Below, piece by piece: positions 7,117 through 16,565 of a stretch of 20,362 nucleotides of DNA. How positions within the stretch are numbered: the stretch's first letter is position 1; each line of letters starts with the position of its first letter. A model generated the notes under the pieces. It was given only the letters and a program-made list of their open reading frames with translations. It ran no database searches and was not told where the DNA came from. Position numbers and translations under genes: made by a program. This stretch comes from Tritrichomonas foetus (lineage: Eukaryota > Parabasalia > Tritrichomonadida > Tritrichomonadidae), in contig MLAK01000344.1 of assembly GCA_001839685.1 (NCBI GenBank), positions 73,221 to 93,582 of the forward strand, in the 5' to 3' direction.

Positions 7117-8871
7117 TTAATCAAATAAATGCATTCCTTGATATTGAAAATCTTTTAATGGTGGGAGCATAGAATAAAATAATGTCATTCCAACTAAATT
7201 TACGAACCCACATAATAAATATATATATTTATCGAGTCTTCCATCGAGATTTTTGAGAATCAAGTCTGGATTGTGATCCCAATTCCTTCTAAGTTCCTGA
7301 TTATCCTCAACTTTTGATAATTTCCGAAACTCTATAAATGTAAAAACAATTAACGCAGAGATTAACGGAACAAACATCATAATAAACATGACAATTGTCA
7401 TAGTCTCACTATAAGTTTCATTGGAGATCTTTTTATAAAGTCTTAAATATCCAAAAATATTAATGATGCTTAAATATAAAGACTCTCCTCCAGCTATAAT
7501 GTTCATTGAAGTCATTCTATAGGGCCTTATAATTAAAACAAATAAAAATAAAAACAGCATCGATAACAAACATCCTACAGAAGGAATCCATTCGGCGACC
7601 TTTGAATTATAAAAAGCAAAAAATGCATAAAAAAGTCTTAATATAATATCAAGGACAGGGAAAAACTCATATTTATCTTTGACACGCATGCACAAATTTG
7701 CTGCAATTGAACTACTATTATCCATATAAAATCTATATTCTTTTCTCCACAAAATCATTTTTAGTTTTGATGTATGATGAACAAATATCACTGCAAACAA
7801 AAGTGGAGCCACAAGCGAGAAAATAACTGAAAATACAGTAATTCCCAAAAAAAGTCCTTTTTCATCTTGTGAGGCAGAACAAATAAGTTTCATTACTGGA
7901 ATTAATAAAATTTGCGCAAATAAGAAATACCAATTTATTGCTTTAGTAGTTAAAGTAGTTTCAAAACGATGCATTGAAGAAGAAGAAGATACTTCATTCA
8001 TTTCAGATTCGGTTCCAGTTATGGAGCTAATATTAATTTGTGTGAATTCCTTTTTTAGACTTCCTGTTTGACGCAACAAAAAAATGAACAAAAGAATGAG
8101 AAATACAATCATAATAATCCACTCAGCAATAAATAAGAATGGGGAATCATAAATTACAAAGAATAAGGCAAGCATTACAATAGCAAATGAATTTGTCATA
8201 CTTAAAAATGTATTAGTTTTTGGAAAATCAGATACTTTTAATTGTTTTCTCATGAAAAGCATCCATTTCGAATATTTTGTTAAAGACTCAAACATAATGA
8301 TGACACAAAAATTGACTATAGAATAAAATAATCTCAAAATAAATAAGATACCATTGAGTATAAATAATATTAATTTTGGAAAAGACTTTATTCCTCCATG
8401 ATTTAATTTGTAATCAATAAAATTCATTGTTAGATTTGATAAATAACCCAAAAAATATAAAATAACTGGAATACCAACTAAATACATAGATAGAACAGAT
8501 GGGAAAAATCCAAGACAAAAGCCTATTGGAATAAAAGGAACTGTTGCCACCACAGATAACAGAGAGACATAGAATCCCCTTTTAAAGCCTATTATCAAAA
8601 ATGAAAAGAATAAAGTGAATGCAATTGATATTATATAAAGGTTTTGTTCATTTGTTAATGATGTGAGATGAAAGACATCTATAGAAATGATTGAAAAAGC
8701 ATCTGTGGTAAATTGGATTACTTTTTTGGGTGAGTTGGAAATACCTGATGAAAATGAATTTGCAGAAGATGTTCCTTGAAATATTCGAATGGTTGATATT
8801 ACTGTCGATTGAAGGAGTTTTGTTCTATAAAATATTGTTAAATATGAGCCAATTATCTCACCAAATCCCAT
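7117..8871 (-). CDS. Polytopic membrane protein, about 12 spans, family unknown
   Basis: This is a 584-residue protein with an ATG start. The first 75 residues are soluble and Ser/Thr-rich. Hydrophobic spans follow at about 79-96, 99-121, 124-146, 166-194 (long or a hairpin), 222-241, 246-266, 313-331, 338-364, 405-421, 430-448, 460-478, 491-513 and 549-569. A Ser-rich hydrophilic loop lies at 268-308 (EVSSSSSMHRFE). RPYR (449-452) directly after a span is a motif also common in TRP/polycystin-like eukaryotic channels. There are no transporter signatures or ATP-binding motifs. Trichomonads encode large families with many N-terminal spans, including adenylate cyclases, but this protein has no cyclase domain. 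A channel or transporter is possible; the sequence does not settle it. It diverges from the surface-protein gene across a 156-base gap. Confidence 0.8.
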   Translation of the reverse strand: MGFGEIIGSYLTIFYRTKLLQSTVISTIRIFQGTSSANSFSSGISNSPKKVIQFTTDAFSIISIDVFHLTSLTNEQNLYIISIAFTLFFSFLIIGFKRGFYVSLLSVVATVPFIPIGFCLGFFPSVLSMYLVGIPVILYFLGYLSNLTMNFIDYKLNHGGIKSFPKLILFILNGILFILRLFYSIVNFCVIIMFESLTKYSKWMLFMRKQLKVSDFPKTNTFLSMTNSFAIVMLALFFVIYDSPFLFIAEWIIMIVFLILLFIFLLRQTGSLKKEFTQINISSITGTESEMNEVSSSSSMHRFETTLTTKAINWYFLFAQILLIPVMKLICSASQDEKGLFLGITVFSVIFSLVAPLLFAVIFVHHTSKLKMILWRKEYRFYMDNSSSIAANLCMRVKDKYEFFPVLDIILRLFYAFFAFYNSKVAEWIPSVGCLLSMLFLFLFVLIIRPYRMTSMNIIAGGESLYLSIINIFGYLRLYKKISNETYSETMTIVMFIMMFVPLISALIVFTFIEFRKLSKVEDNQELRRNWDHNPDLILKNLDGRLDKYIYLLCGFVNLVGMTLFYSMLPPLKDFQYQGMHLFD

Positions 8872-9027
8872 TTTGATATTGGTATTGAAATTATAACATC
8901 AAAATGTATTGAAAAATATTTCAGAGTTCATTTTCCTCACAACATTCACCTAAATATCAATTTTTCACTTGATGAAAAAAATGTCAAAAATATTTCGGGT
9001 GTAAAGATCAGATATTTTTGAATTAAA
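8872..9027. promoter_or_regulatory. Divergent (bidirectional) promoter region
   Basis: This is the 156-base gap between two divergent starts. TCACT at 8965-8969 fits the Inr for the plus-strand gene but would give a 61-nt leader with a short upstream reading frame (8972-9004). No good Inr lies before the minus-strand ATG. The promoter assignment rests on position. Confidence 0.4.
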
Positions 9028-12000
9028 ATGATCTTGGTTTTTTGTTTTATCACATTCATAAAATCAACAACAATATGCTTTTCAAGCGATGAAGCTGTAT
9101 GCCCAGATGGAAGTATCTATTCATCAAGTTCAATAGATTTAACGCTATTTTTTGATATTATCGAAATGTATATTTTTGCTGATTATTCTGTAATCAATTG
9201 TTCACTCGTTAATTCAGAATTAATAAGTATATTTGGAACAGGAGAAAACAAAATTTTTTTGATAAGCAATCCAACAACACAGTTTGTTTTTCACAATATC
9301 CACATAGAATTAGAAAATGAAAATGATGTTCACATGTTTTCATCACTTTCATTATATGATTCGATCATAAAACAGCACAAAAATGATTCAAACAGTCTAT
9401 ATATACACTGTAATAATTTTTTTGCCAATAAGCGCATATTTTCGAAAACATTTAATATTTTGGCGAAAAATGTTACAATTCTATCAAATGACATGTGTAA
9501 AGCATGCTTACATTTTCTGTCTGATATTTTTTATAATTTTCATCCAAGCAGCAATCAAAATAATACATTGACCTCGGAAAATTATTATATGGATCATCAT
9601 TCAGATGGAGCTGTTTTACTAGGAATAAATAAGTTTATTTATGATGAAAATATTGTAGATAACACAATTACATTAAGTCAAATGGCATCAACATTGGAAT
9701 TAACCATAAATGAACCAACAACTTTTTTCTTAGTATCAGATACAACAAAGGTTCGAAAATTAACTATTATCAATACCAATATAACTCTTAACACAAACAT
9801 AGAGAGGAATGTTTTTGGTCCTAGTGAAGAATTTTATATTTCTGGAAACGTGACATTTCATATTTCTCAAGATAACATTAAAATGAATGTTGCGAAAATT
9901 ACTTTAATTGATGAAAATGAAACCAATGGATGTTTTGTTGTTGATGGTGAAGGAATGACATCGATTATGAATGATGGTGATCATATTGAACTATTAAAAA
10001 TTCCGATCACATTAAATAAAATGAATTGTTATTGGAAATTCATGCAATATTTGGAATATCCAATATTAATATACAGATTTGACAGTGAAACTCCATATCG
10101 GAAACCAATAATAATCCATCAAAAATTAGAATTTCACGATAATTATCCACTTACTATCCAAGTTATTATTGAAAATACCGAAATAAACTTGAGTGATATC
10201 ATTAATCATCCTTTCCCAATTATGGTTGCACCTGAGCTCAATATTAGTAATTTCCATTTTATCAGTGAAAATGCTGATATTAGAAGTGAAATCATTAATA
10301 ACACACTAATGATCACTTTACTTAGACATATTATTAATGACAATATTACCTTTTATATTTTAAATGATACATTTAGCATAAATCCGTTATGCTATCTTGA
10401 TAATTCTTGCATTGGTATTCATGAATTAAAAACAACAATTCAAAACCAAGAAAGAGACGAAATATATATTGTAATTGTTCAGGATCCACCATATAGCTTC
10501 GTATTTGATTTGAATGATATGGAAGCACCATTATCAGTATTTTTCTCCCCAGGTGACGCTTCAACAGCTGTAATAAATTTATTATTTAATTCTAAAACAT
10601 CACAATCGATCAATAAACTAACATTATATAATACTTGGATAACACCTATTGGAGTTGAAACAAATAATATTATCAACTTTAACATCAAGAATTTGACACT
10701 GATTTTAGGTAATTTCACAAATATTAACAGCATAGACTTGTCTTCAGTTGAATTTTTAAATGTAGATCTGATTACAGCATTATCTTTTAGTCAAATTAAT
10801 AAATTAAATGCTAAAAATATTATTTTTTCAACACATGAATCAACCTTAACATCAATTGTTTACATTTCATATGGATGGATTTTTAATACAACTCACTATC
10901 TGGCACCAATGATTCCAATAATGGTATTATTATCTGATACACAATATTTCGTTGATACTGAATATGAACAAATTGTAATTTTCAATTATGCTAATTCTTC
11001 AAATCCATCAGAAATAATTCCTTTACGTTTTGTCCAAAAATTAGAATTTCCGGAAGAGATTCCATCTGATTTTTCTAAACTAAAAACACAAACAGTTGTG
11101 ATATACAATGATTGGTCAGCATATTCAGGACCATCAGTTTTATCAATATCAGGTCAAATTATATTATTTGCTACAATAAGCCTCAATATTCCTATTGATT
11201 GTTATTCATTTTTAGGAATTGGATTTTTAACATTAATAGAGCTTCCATATAAACCAAATATTACATTTGGTAACATCAATATCAGTCAAAAACATATTAT
11301 TGTATATAATTCAAGCAGTATAAATACTGTACTTTTTAATAATATGACAATTCATGATAAAACTGAAGGTTACATTCTGGTTTGTGACATAAAGACTATT
11401 CTAACATATCCCTTTATTTTCCCAGTAGATAATCCAGCTTTAGTTAAACATGTATATTCGTATACTTCAAGTTATACCTATTTTGAACAAATAATGGTCA
11501 CTGATTCAATTGTAATGAAAAATTCAATCATTGAACAAAAAGGTGATGCAAGTTTCGAAAATATCAAAATAACTTTTGAAATGGATTTTCTAACTCATCT
11601 TAAGGAACTTGGTCCAACATCAGAATACAATATTAATTTTAACAATGTTGTTAACATCGATATGATTCATGGAGATCTGAAAAAACCCTTGGATAAGTTT
11701 CCAGATGCCAATGTAGAAACATTTTTCCAATTGTATATGAATGTTGGCCAAAGTTGTGAAAAACTTCAAAAAAACATCAATTATTATCCCACTTACTTTA
11801 ATTATACTGATACTGAATCAATAAGATTATCTGTTGATTGCCTTGATCGATACTTTGTTTTTAGAAGACAAATTGTGAATACTTTTATTCATCATTCTTC
11901 TGTAAGTTCAACTGATATTTTAATCATTTTAATAGTTTTAGGAACTGTTTTACTTATAATCATTGTTTGTTTCGGTATTTTAATTTGGTTGAAAGGTAAT

Positions 12001-12198
12001 TTGTTAGATAAACCAATAGTAGAGCCAATTGAAGTAGAAGAATATCAAATTATAGACCTTCACCAAAAAAATAAAGACAAATATGGAAAAATTAGAACAG
12101 GAGTCAGAACAAAACCATTTTTCAGTGAATTTAATAAATACGATTTTGAACAGATGAAAAATGAAAATCTAAAACTCCAAAAGGCTCAAAGAAAATAA
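9028..12198 (+). CDS. Large type I surface membrane protein, beta-rich ectodomain
   Basis: This is a 1056-residue protein. The N-terminus (MILVFCFITFIKSTTICFSS) is a likely signal peptide. An ectodomain of about 940 residues follows, rich in Ile, Asn, Ser and Thr, with many N-x-S/T glycosylation sequons and short beta-strand-like stretches such as VRKLTIINTNITLN, suggesting a beta-helix or beta-solenoid. One membrane span lies at about 963-988 (DILIILIVLGTVLLIIIVCF and onward), then a basic cytosolic tail of about 68 residues. Trichomonads carry many proteins of this plan at the cell surface, and some are implicated in adhesion. No leucine-rich or other named repeat is clear, and the few cysteines are scattered. 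Function is not assigned. The ATG at 9028 is chosen because the signal peptide begins there. Confidence 0.88.
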   Translation: MILVFCFITFIKSTTICFSSDEAVCPDGSIYSSSSIDLTLFFDIIEMYIFADYSVINCSLVNSELISIFGTGENKIFLISNPTTQFVFHNIHIELENENDVHMFSSLSLYDSIIKQHKNDSNSLYIHCNNFFANKRIFSKTFNILAKNVTILSNDMCKACLHFLSDIFYNFHPSSNQNNTLTSENYYMDHHSDGAVLLGINKFIYDENIVDNTITLSQMASTLELTINEPTTFFLVSDTTKVRKLTIINTNITLNTNIERNVFGPSEEFYISGNVTFHISQDNIKMNVAKITLIDENETNGCFVVDGEGMTSIMNDGDHIELLKIPITLNKMNCYWKFMQYLEYPILIYRFDSETPYRKPIIIHQKLEFHDNYPLTIQVIIENTEINLSDIINHPFPIMVAPELNISNFHFISENADIRSEIINNTLMITLLRHIINDNITFYILNDTFSINPLCYLDNSCIGIHELKTTIQNQERDEIYIVIVQDPPYSFVFDLNDMEAPLSVFFSPGDASTAVINLLFNSKTSQSINKLTLYNTWITPIGVETNNIINFNIKNLTLILGNFTNINSIDLSSVEFLNVDLITALSFSQINKLNAKNIIFSTHESTLTSIVYISYGWIFNTTHYLAPMIPIMVLLSDTQYFVDTEYEQIVIFNYANSSNPSEIIPLRFVQKLEFPEEIPSDFSKLKTQTVVIYNDWSAYSGPSVLSISGQIILFATISLNIPIDCYSFLGIGFLTLIELPYKPNITFGNINISQKHIIVYNSSSINTVLFNNMTIHDKTEGYILVCDIKTILTYPFIFPVDNPALVKHVYSYTSSYTYFEQIMVTDSIVMKNSIIEQKGDASFENIKITFEMDFLTHLKELGPTSEYNINFNNVVNIDMIHGDLKKPLDKFPDANVETFFQLYMNVGQSCEKLQKNINYYPTYFNYTDTESIRLSVDCLDRYFVFRRQIVNTFIHHSSVSSTDILIILIVLGTVLLIIIVCFGILIWLKGNLLDKPIVEPIEVEEYQIIDLHQKNKDKYGKIRTGVRTKPFFSEFNKYDFEQMKNENLKLQKAQRK

Positions 12199-13052
12199 CA
12201 AGAATTACTCATTAATCTTCCAGACTCAGATCTTTTTTAAATATATCATACTCAGATTATGTTTGTAATAAATCATCAAAAATACAATATTACTATAAAA
12301 TCACCAAATTATACTTTTTTTATTGATATAAAATTAGAATAAGAATTTCTCGAATATTCATGTTTAATTCATTGCTGAACTACATCAAATTTTGAATTAA
12401 TCAGATCTCCATCATTTTGTTTGAGTATGTGAAATATTTTTCTCAAGATATATTTTCATTTTTTGGATAGAAGAAATAAAAATATTGATGATTGAAATAG
12501 AACCAAGGAATACAGTATTCTTGATCTTTGTGAAAGCTTTTATCATATACTTATTACAGTCAATATGCTGTTCAGGAACACCAAAAGATTTCCCAAAGAT
12601 TCATTATCTATTACAAAATTGTTCAACAATAATTGTTGATATACTTCAAAAAATTCACTTCTAATAATGATTGTTTCACATCAAGCATCAATTTTTTGAA
12701 CTGATCGAAACTGTGAATCGATTTGAATATTTCAAACTTGACAGCAATTTCTTTTGATTGGTTGAAAGTTTATAACCAATATTTTTGATTTTGTTTATTT
12801 TGAGAAATATTTTCATCATGTTGTTTTTTGACAATTTTAGTGAAATCTGATTTGGAGATTCTAAAATTAGAGGTTTTGTCTTTTTCTGAGTTTTGATTTC
12901 TCTTTTATATAGTTATTTCTTTTTTTAGAATCTTAATTAATACAATCGTTAAAACGAAAAGTCAACATAAAAAAGCCAAAATCATAATGTTGCGTTTTTG
13001 ACATGAGTTCAACCTTTTATACTAATAAAGCGAATTCGCATGATTGGTTTAA
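12199..13052. other. 854-bp intergenic region between convergent genes, with a possible relic
   Basis: This lies between the convergent stops of the surface-protein gene and the first pseudokinase gene. No intact gene or RNA gene is visible. The minus strand at 12623-12819 has coding-like texture, treated separately. The rest is ordinary AT-rich sequence. Confidence 0.6.
12623..12819 (-). pseudogene. Possible decayed coding fragment (minus strand)
   Basis: Read from 12766 to a stop at 12623-12625, the minus strand gives 47 codons including SKEIAVKFEIFKS, DQFKKLMLDVKQ and LLEVNFLKYINN. A second minus-strand frame from the ATG at 12819 gives KIKNIGYKLSTNQ and meets the first near 12757, as if split by a frameshift. 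AVKFE resembles a kinase beta-3 strand, but no glycine loop and no later kinase motif are visible. The fragment is short and chance is possible. Confidence 0.25.
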
Positions 13053-15362
13053 TTAATTTACTTTCACCCTTATACTACGCATGATTGGTTTTCTATCATA
13101 TCTTTTTTCTTCGAGAAATTCTTTAAAATTCCAAATAAGATAAAGTAATACGTCCAAAATAGTAATCACAATATTCAAAGCTTTATTTTTACCTTTTTTC
13201 AGAATTCTAGAAATAAAACCGACATTTTCTTTAGGTTGTTCTGGTACTGGAAATCGAAATACTGTTTCATCATACTTGCATCGCCGTAACATATGTACAA
13301 TGGCTTGAGCCTTCAACTCATTCTTTGAATAATATTTTCCTTCATACAATAGTTTTGCATATAATGCAAAAGCATTTAAAAAGCCATTTTTCATGAATTG
13401 TTTTAAGAAAGGAAGAAGAATTTTAATAGCATTTGGATCATTGGCACAAATTTTAATTAAGAAATAAAATGATAACTCACAACCTTCATAGGCACGTTCA
13501 ATCATTAAATTTACACCTTCTGGATTTTTCTGTTTTAATAAAACTAAAGCATATAAAAATCTTGCATATGTATCACCCAATTCACGATTTTGTTTAACTA
13601 TTTCACAGCTCGGTGAAACATTTTTTTCAAATTTAATATAATCTAAAAAGGATTCAGCAGAAATAAAAAATGAACTAGTTGGTTCAACCCTAGAAAAATA
13701 GTCTGTAGCTCTTTGAAGATTTTTCTCTTGAAATAAGGCCGAAATTCCAAGCAAAAGATTAGCTTTTGATCTCCATACACTGTCACCTATCAATAAACCT
13801 TCTAACAGTTGCTTAGATTGATAATTTCCATTTAGATGCAGGAAATTCCATAATAAATATTCGCCAAACCGAAGTTTTGTATTTGGTATATTCCCGATTT
13901 TAATTGCCATTTCATAGAAATGAATAGATAAAGGTAAATTTTGGAAAAATCCAAAAACAAAACCTTTTCGAAAGAAAAGTGCTAACTGTTCCAAAAGCAA
14001 AGCATATGGCTGTTTGAAATGTGATATTACATTTTCTTTGATGAATGAAAAAATCGTATTTTTCCATTTCTTTAAATTGGAAAGGAGATTGTCTCTATTA
14101 TTAAACACATCATAAATATTGTCGAAAATTGTGTGAAGAAAGTCAAAAAAAAATTCCATGTGATTCCTTGACTTTTCATCATTTGCTATTTTCATGGTAA
14201 AAAGTTTTAATATTTCTATATCGTCAATTTTTTTATTACTTATTTGTGCTATTTTAGATTCTGCTTTAAGGAAATCATTTAATAAATCAATCATTTCATA
14301 TTTTGGATTGTGAAAGTCAACATGATAGCAATTTGATAAAATATTATTAAAGGCTTGAAAATGGCTATTTTTCAATACAATTCGATTGCTTATTTGTTGA
14401 TTAGGAGTTATCTGATAATAATCCGGATATTTGCCTTTCAAAATGAAATAAATTAAAATTCCAATATTATAAATGTCGTTTTCCATCACATTTATATTCT
14501 CAAAATTTTTAATTTGAAATAAATATGAATCACAATAATTCAAAATAAAAGGAATATATTGTTTTGTTGAAGTTTCAACATCATTTTGTTCAATAATCAA
14601 TATATTCTTAGGATGGATATTACAATGGGTAATACCTTTTGAATGTAACACATAATATGAATATATGAGTTTTTTAATGATTGATCGCTTAGTATTATTT
14701 AATAATTCTTCTTCTATTGATGTTACTACTTTTGGTTTGGAATATCGACTATGTAATCCACTAAATGAATTATTCATTGATTGGCTTAATACAGTTCTTA
14801 GTTTTTCGTGTTCTCTTTCAATAAATTGTTCAAGATTAGGAAATGATGGTAAATTCATGTTTGAGGAAAAAGCATGGTTCGAATTAATCATAGTTAATGA
14901 AGATAAAGGTGTATATAAAACTACTTCATTAATTTCTTGTTCTGCATATTTACTGCTACTTATTGTAATATTATCGTATCTTTGAAAATAAAGTCTATTT
15001 TTATTTCCTTCACATTCAGTTGGTTTCCCAACATTTGAACTATTGGATTTATTTATAAGTTCATTGACGTGATGTTGTGGGTCACAATCCTGAAGTGATT
15101 TGAGAATACAGTATTTTTGTGCTATTACTTCAGTGGAAAGATATGTTGCAATATGGTGACCCAAATATAGTTGTTGATTTTCATTATTTTTATAAATACT
15201 GTCATAATTATTAATTTTTTGAATCTTTGTGAAACATTGTTCTTTATTGTTTGGAGATGACTTTTTATTTTTCTTTTTCCTGGTTTCTTTCTTGCTGTCT
15301 TTCGGTAACTTGTATAATATAGCTGTTAAGATGCACAGTAAGAAAATTAATCTAGAAATCAT
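13053..15362 (-). CDS. Membrane-anchored pseudokinase with Sel1-like repeats (paralogue 1)
   Basis: This is a 769-residue protein. A hydrophobic anchor (ISRLIFLLCILTAILY, 2-17) is followed by a Lys-rich stretch, predicting a cytosolic body. Residues 43-310 follow the layout of a kinase domain: CFTKI..., a hinge-like INEVVLYTPLSSL and FPNLEQF, and ITHCNIHPKNILII (244-257) where HRDxKxxN is expected. The catalytic Asp is Asn (N248), the VAIK position reads LGHHI, and DFG is replaced by NYCDS. Only N253 and the alpha-F Asp (NDIYNIGILIYF, D296) remain, so catalysis is unlikely. Residues 451-700 carry Sel1/TPR-like helices, with AFALYAKLLYEGKYYSK the clearest. A second hydrophobic segment (729-745) may touch the membrane. 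It is a tandem paralogue of the gene at 16566-18875. Role unknown; a scaffold or adaptor at the ER or another membrane is an inference. Confidence 0.85.
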   Translation of the reverse strand: MISRLIFLLCILTAILYKLPKDSKKETRKKKNKKSSPNNKEQCFTKIQKINNYDSIYKNNENQQLYLGHHIATYLSTEVIAQKYCILKSLQDCDPQHHVNELINKSNSSNVGKPTECEGNKNRLYFQRYDNITISSSKYAEQEINEVVLYTPLSSLTMINSNHAFSSNMNLPSFPNLEQFIEREHEKLRTVLSQSMNNSFSGLHSRYSKPKVVTSIEEELLNNTKRSIIKKLIYSYYVLHSKGITHCNIHPKNILIIEQNDVETSTKQYIPFILNYCDSYLFQIKNFENINVMENDIYNIGILIYFILKGKYPDYYQITPNQQISNRIVLKNSHFQAFNNILSNCYHVDFHNPKYEMIDLLNDFLKAESKIAQISNKKIDDIEILKLFTMKIANDEKSRNHMEFFFDFLHTIFDNIYDVFNNRDNLLSNLKKWKNTIFSFIKENVISHFKQPYALLLEQLALFFRKGFVFGFFQNLPLSIHFYEMAIKIGNIPNTKLRFGEYLLWNFLHLNGNYQSKQLLEGLLIGDSVWRSKANLLLGISALFQEKNLQRATDYFSRVEPTSSFFISAESFLDYIKFEKNVSPSCEIVKQNRELGDTYARFLYALVLLKQKNPEGVNLMIERAYEGCELSFYFLIKICANDPNAIKILLPFLKQFMKNGFLNAFALYAKLLYEGKYYSKNELKAQAIVHMLRRCKYDETVFRFPVPEQPKENVGFISRILKKGKNKALNIVITILDVLLYLIWNFKEFLEEKRYDRKPIMRSIRVKVN

Positions 15363-15585
15363 CTGAATTTTTAAACATTTGTCAAATTAATAAAAATTGA
15401 AAAAAAGTTTTTCAATTGACGAATAGTCAAGAAAATAAATAATGAAATATAAATTATTAATTTATTGCGAAATTATTAATATTTGTCACCATTAATTTTC
15501 CTAAGGATTGGAAATAGAATTTTTGAACAATTTTATATATTCACAATATGCCAAAGTATTGTCACTAAATTTTAATAAAATTAAA

Positions 15586-15647
15586 TAGAGAAACATGTTT
15601 TTCAAGATTTGAAATACTGAGTGAATACAATAAAACATGTTTCTCTA
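15586..15647. repeat. Perfect 16-bp inverted repeat with 30-nt loop
   Basis: TAGAGAAACATGTTTT at 15586-15601 is the exact reverse complement of 15632-15647. It could form a hairpin or cruciform, or be a paired protein-binding site, upstream of paralogue 1. Confidence 0.9.
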
Positions 15648-15992
15648 AATGATAAAAAGCAAAGAATAATTTGGTTGAGAAATCATATGAAATCAATCAA
15701 GTAAGTTGAATCAGTATGTAAAGAAATTTATAAATATTTAGCTCCAAAATTACCAATGATTATTGAGATATAGGAATTCACAGTAATCATATTTTCTGGC
15801 AAAGAGGAATTGTGAGTTACTTAAATGACTGATCTATTTTTTGAATACATTATTCTTACTTTGGAAGGAATAATCGACTTTCAATTGATATCTTTCATAT
15901 CTTGTATGGAATGAAAAATCTGTTAAACAAGATTTTGATTTTCTCTGTTTTCTAAATTTTTATCTTTAAGAAATTGAAATAATGTTGTTGAG

Positions 15993-16020
15993 ATTAATAA
16001 ATTAATATTAATTTATTAAT
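15993..16020. repeat. 28-nt perfect AT palindrome
   Basis: ATTAATAAATTAAT at 15993-16006 is followed directly by its reverse complement, 16007-16020, with no loop. It is made only of A and T, so chance is less unlikely here than in balanced DNA. Confidence 0.9.
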
Positions 16021-16151
16021 ATTACCTTAATCAAATGTGAAAAACAAAGAAATGATATCTTGATTTTTTCTAAATTTCGACATGATTTAACATTTACAAT
16101 TGATATTAATGAATTTATTCATTGAATTTTCGGTTGATAACACTTACACAT

Positions 16152-16215
16152 AATTTGTGGTTTTCAACTTTTTTATGTATAAAAGTGAATTTCAATAAGT
16201 TGAAAACCACAAATT
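16152..16215. repeat. Perfect 19-bp hairpin with 26-nt loop
   Basis: AATTTGTGGTTTTCAACTT at 16152-16170 pairs exactly with 16197-16215. The stem has mixed composition, which makes it stand out from the AT background. It lies about 350 bases beyond the stop of the gene at 16566-18875 and could be part of a non-coding RNA or a 3' structure. Confidence 0.92.
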
Positions 16216-16565
16216 AACATTGCCACACCCAAATATATCATCATAAAGTTGAAATATCTTGACAATTTGAAGCCTTTTTTAGTTGATAAATGATTTTTAT
16301 TATTGTCCTCTATTGTTCATCAATCATGTTTTTGAAGATTTAAGTAAAATAAAATTTACGTGATTTATAGTTTAGTTTTTACTTTAAAGTCGAGAGATTG
16401 GTTGTATAGAAAAATACATCATAGCATTCGAATATTTTAATGCAAATCATCAAGTAGAGGAAATTTATTTGATTTTCTAATTGCTAGTGTATTATTTTGC
16501 TATGGTTGAGAAATAACAAATACATTCTAATAGAAAATGACTTTAATATAGTTTTTAAGAATTCA

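Larger units (their letters stand above)
15363..16565. other. 1.2-kb spacer between tandem paralogues
   Basis: This is AT-rich, with no gene or RNA gene recognised. It contains two perfect hairpins (15586-15647 and 16152-16215) and a 28-nt palindrome (15993-16020). It includes the presumed promoter of paralogue 1; AATGA at 15441-15445 is a weak minus-strand Inr match about 80 bases from the ATG. Confidence 0.65.
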
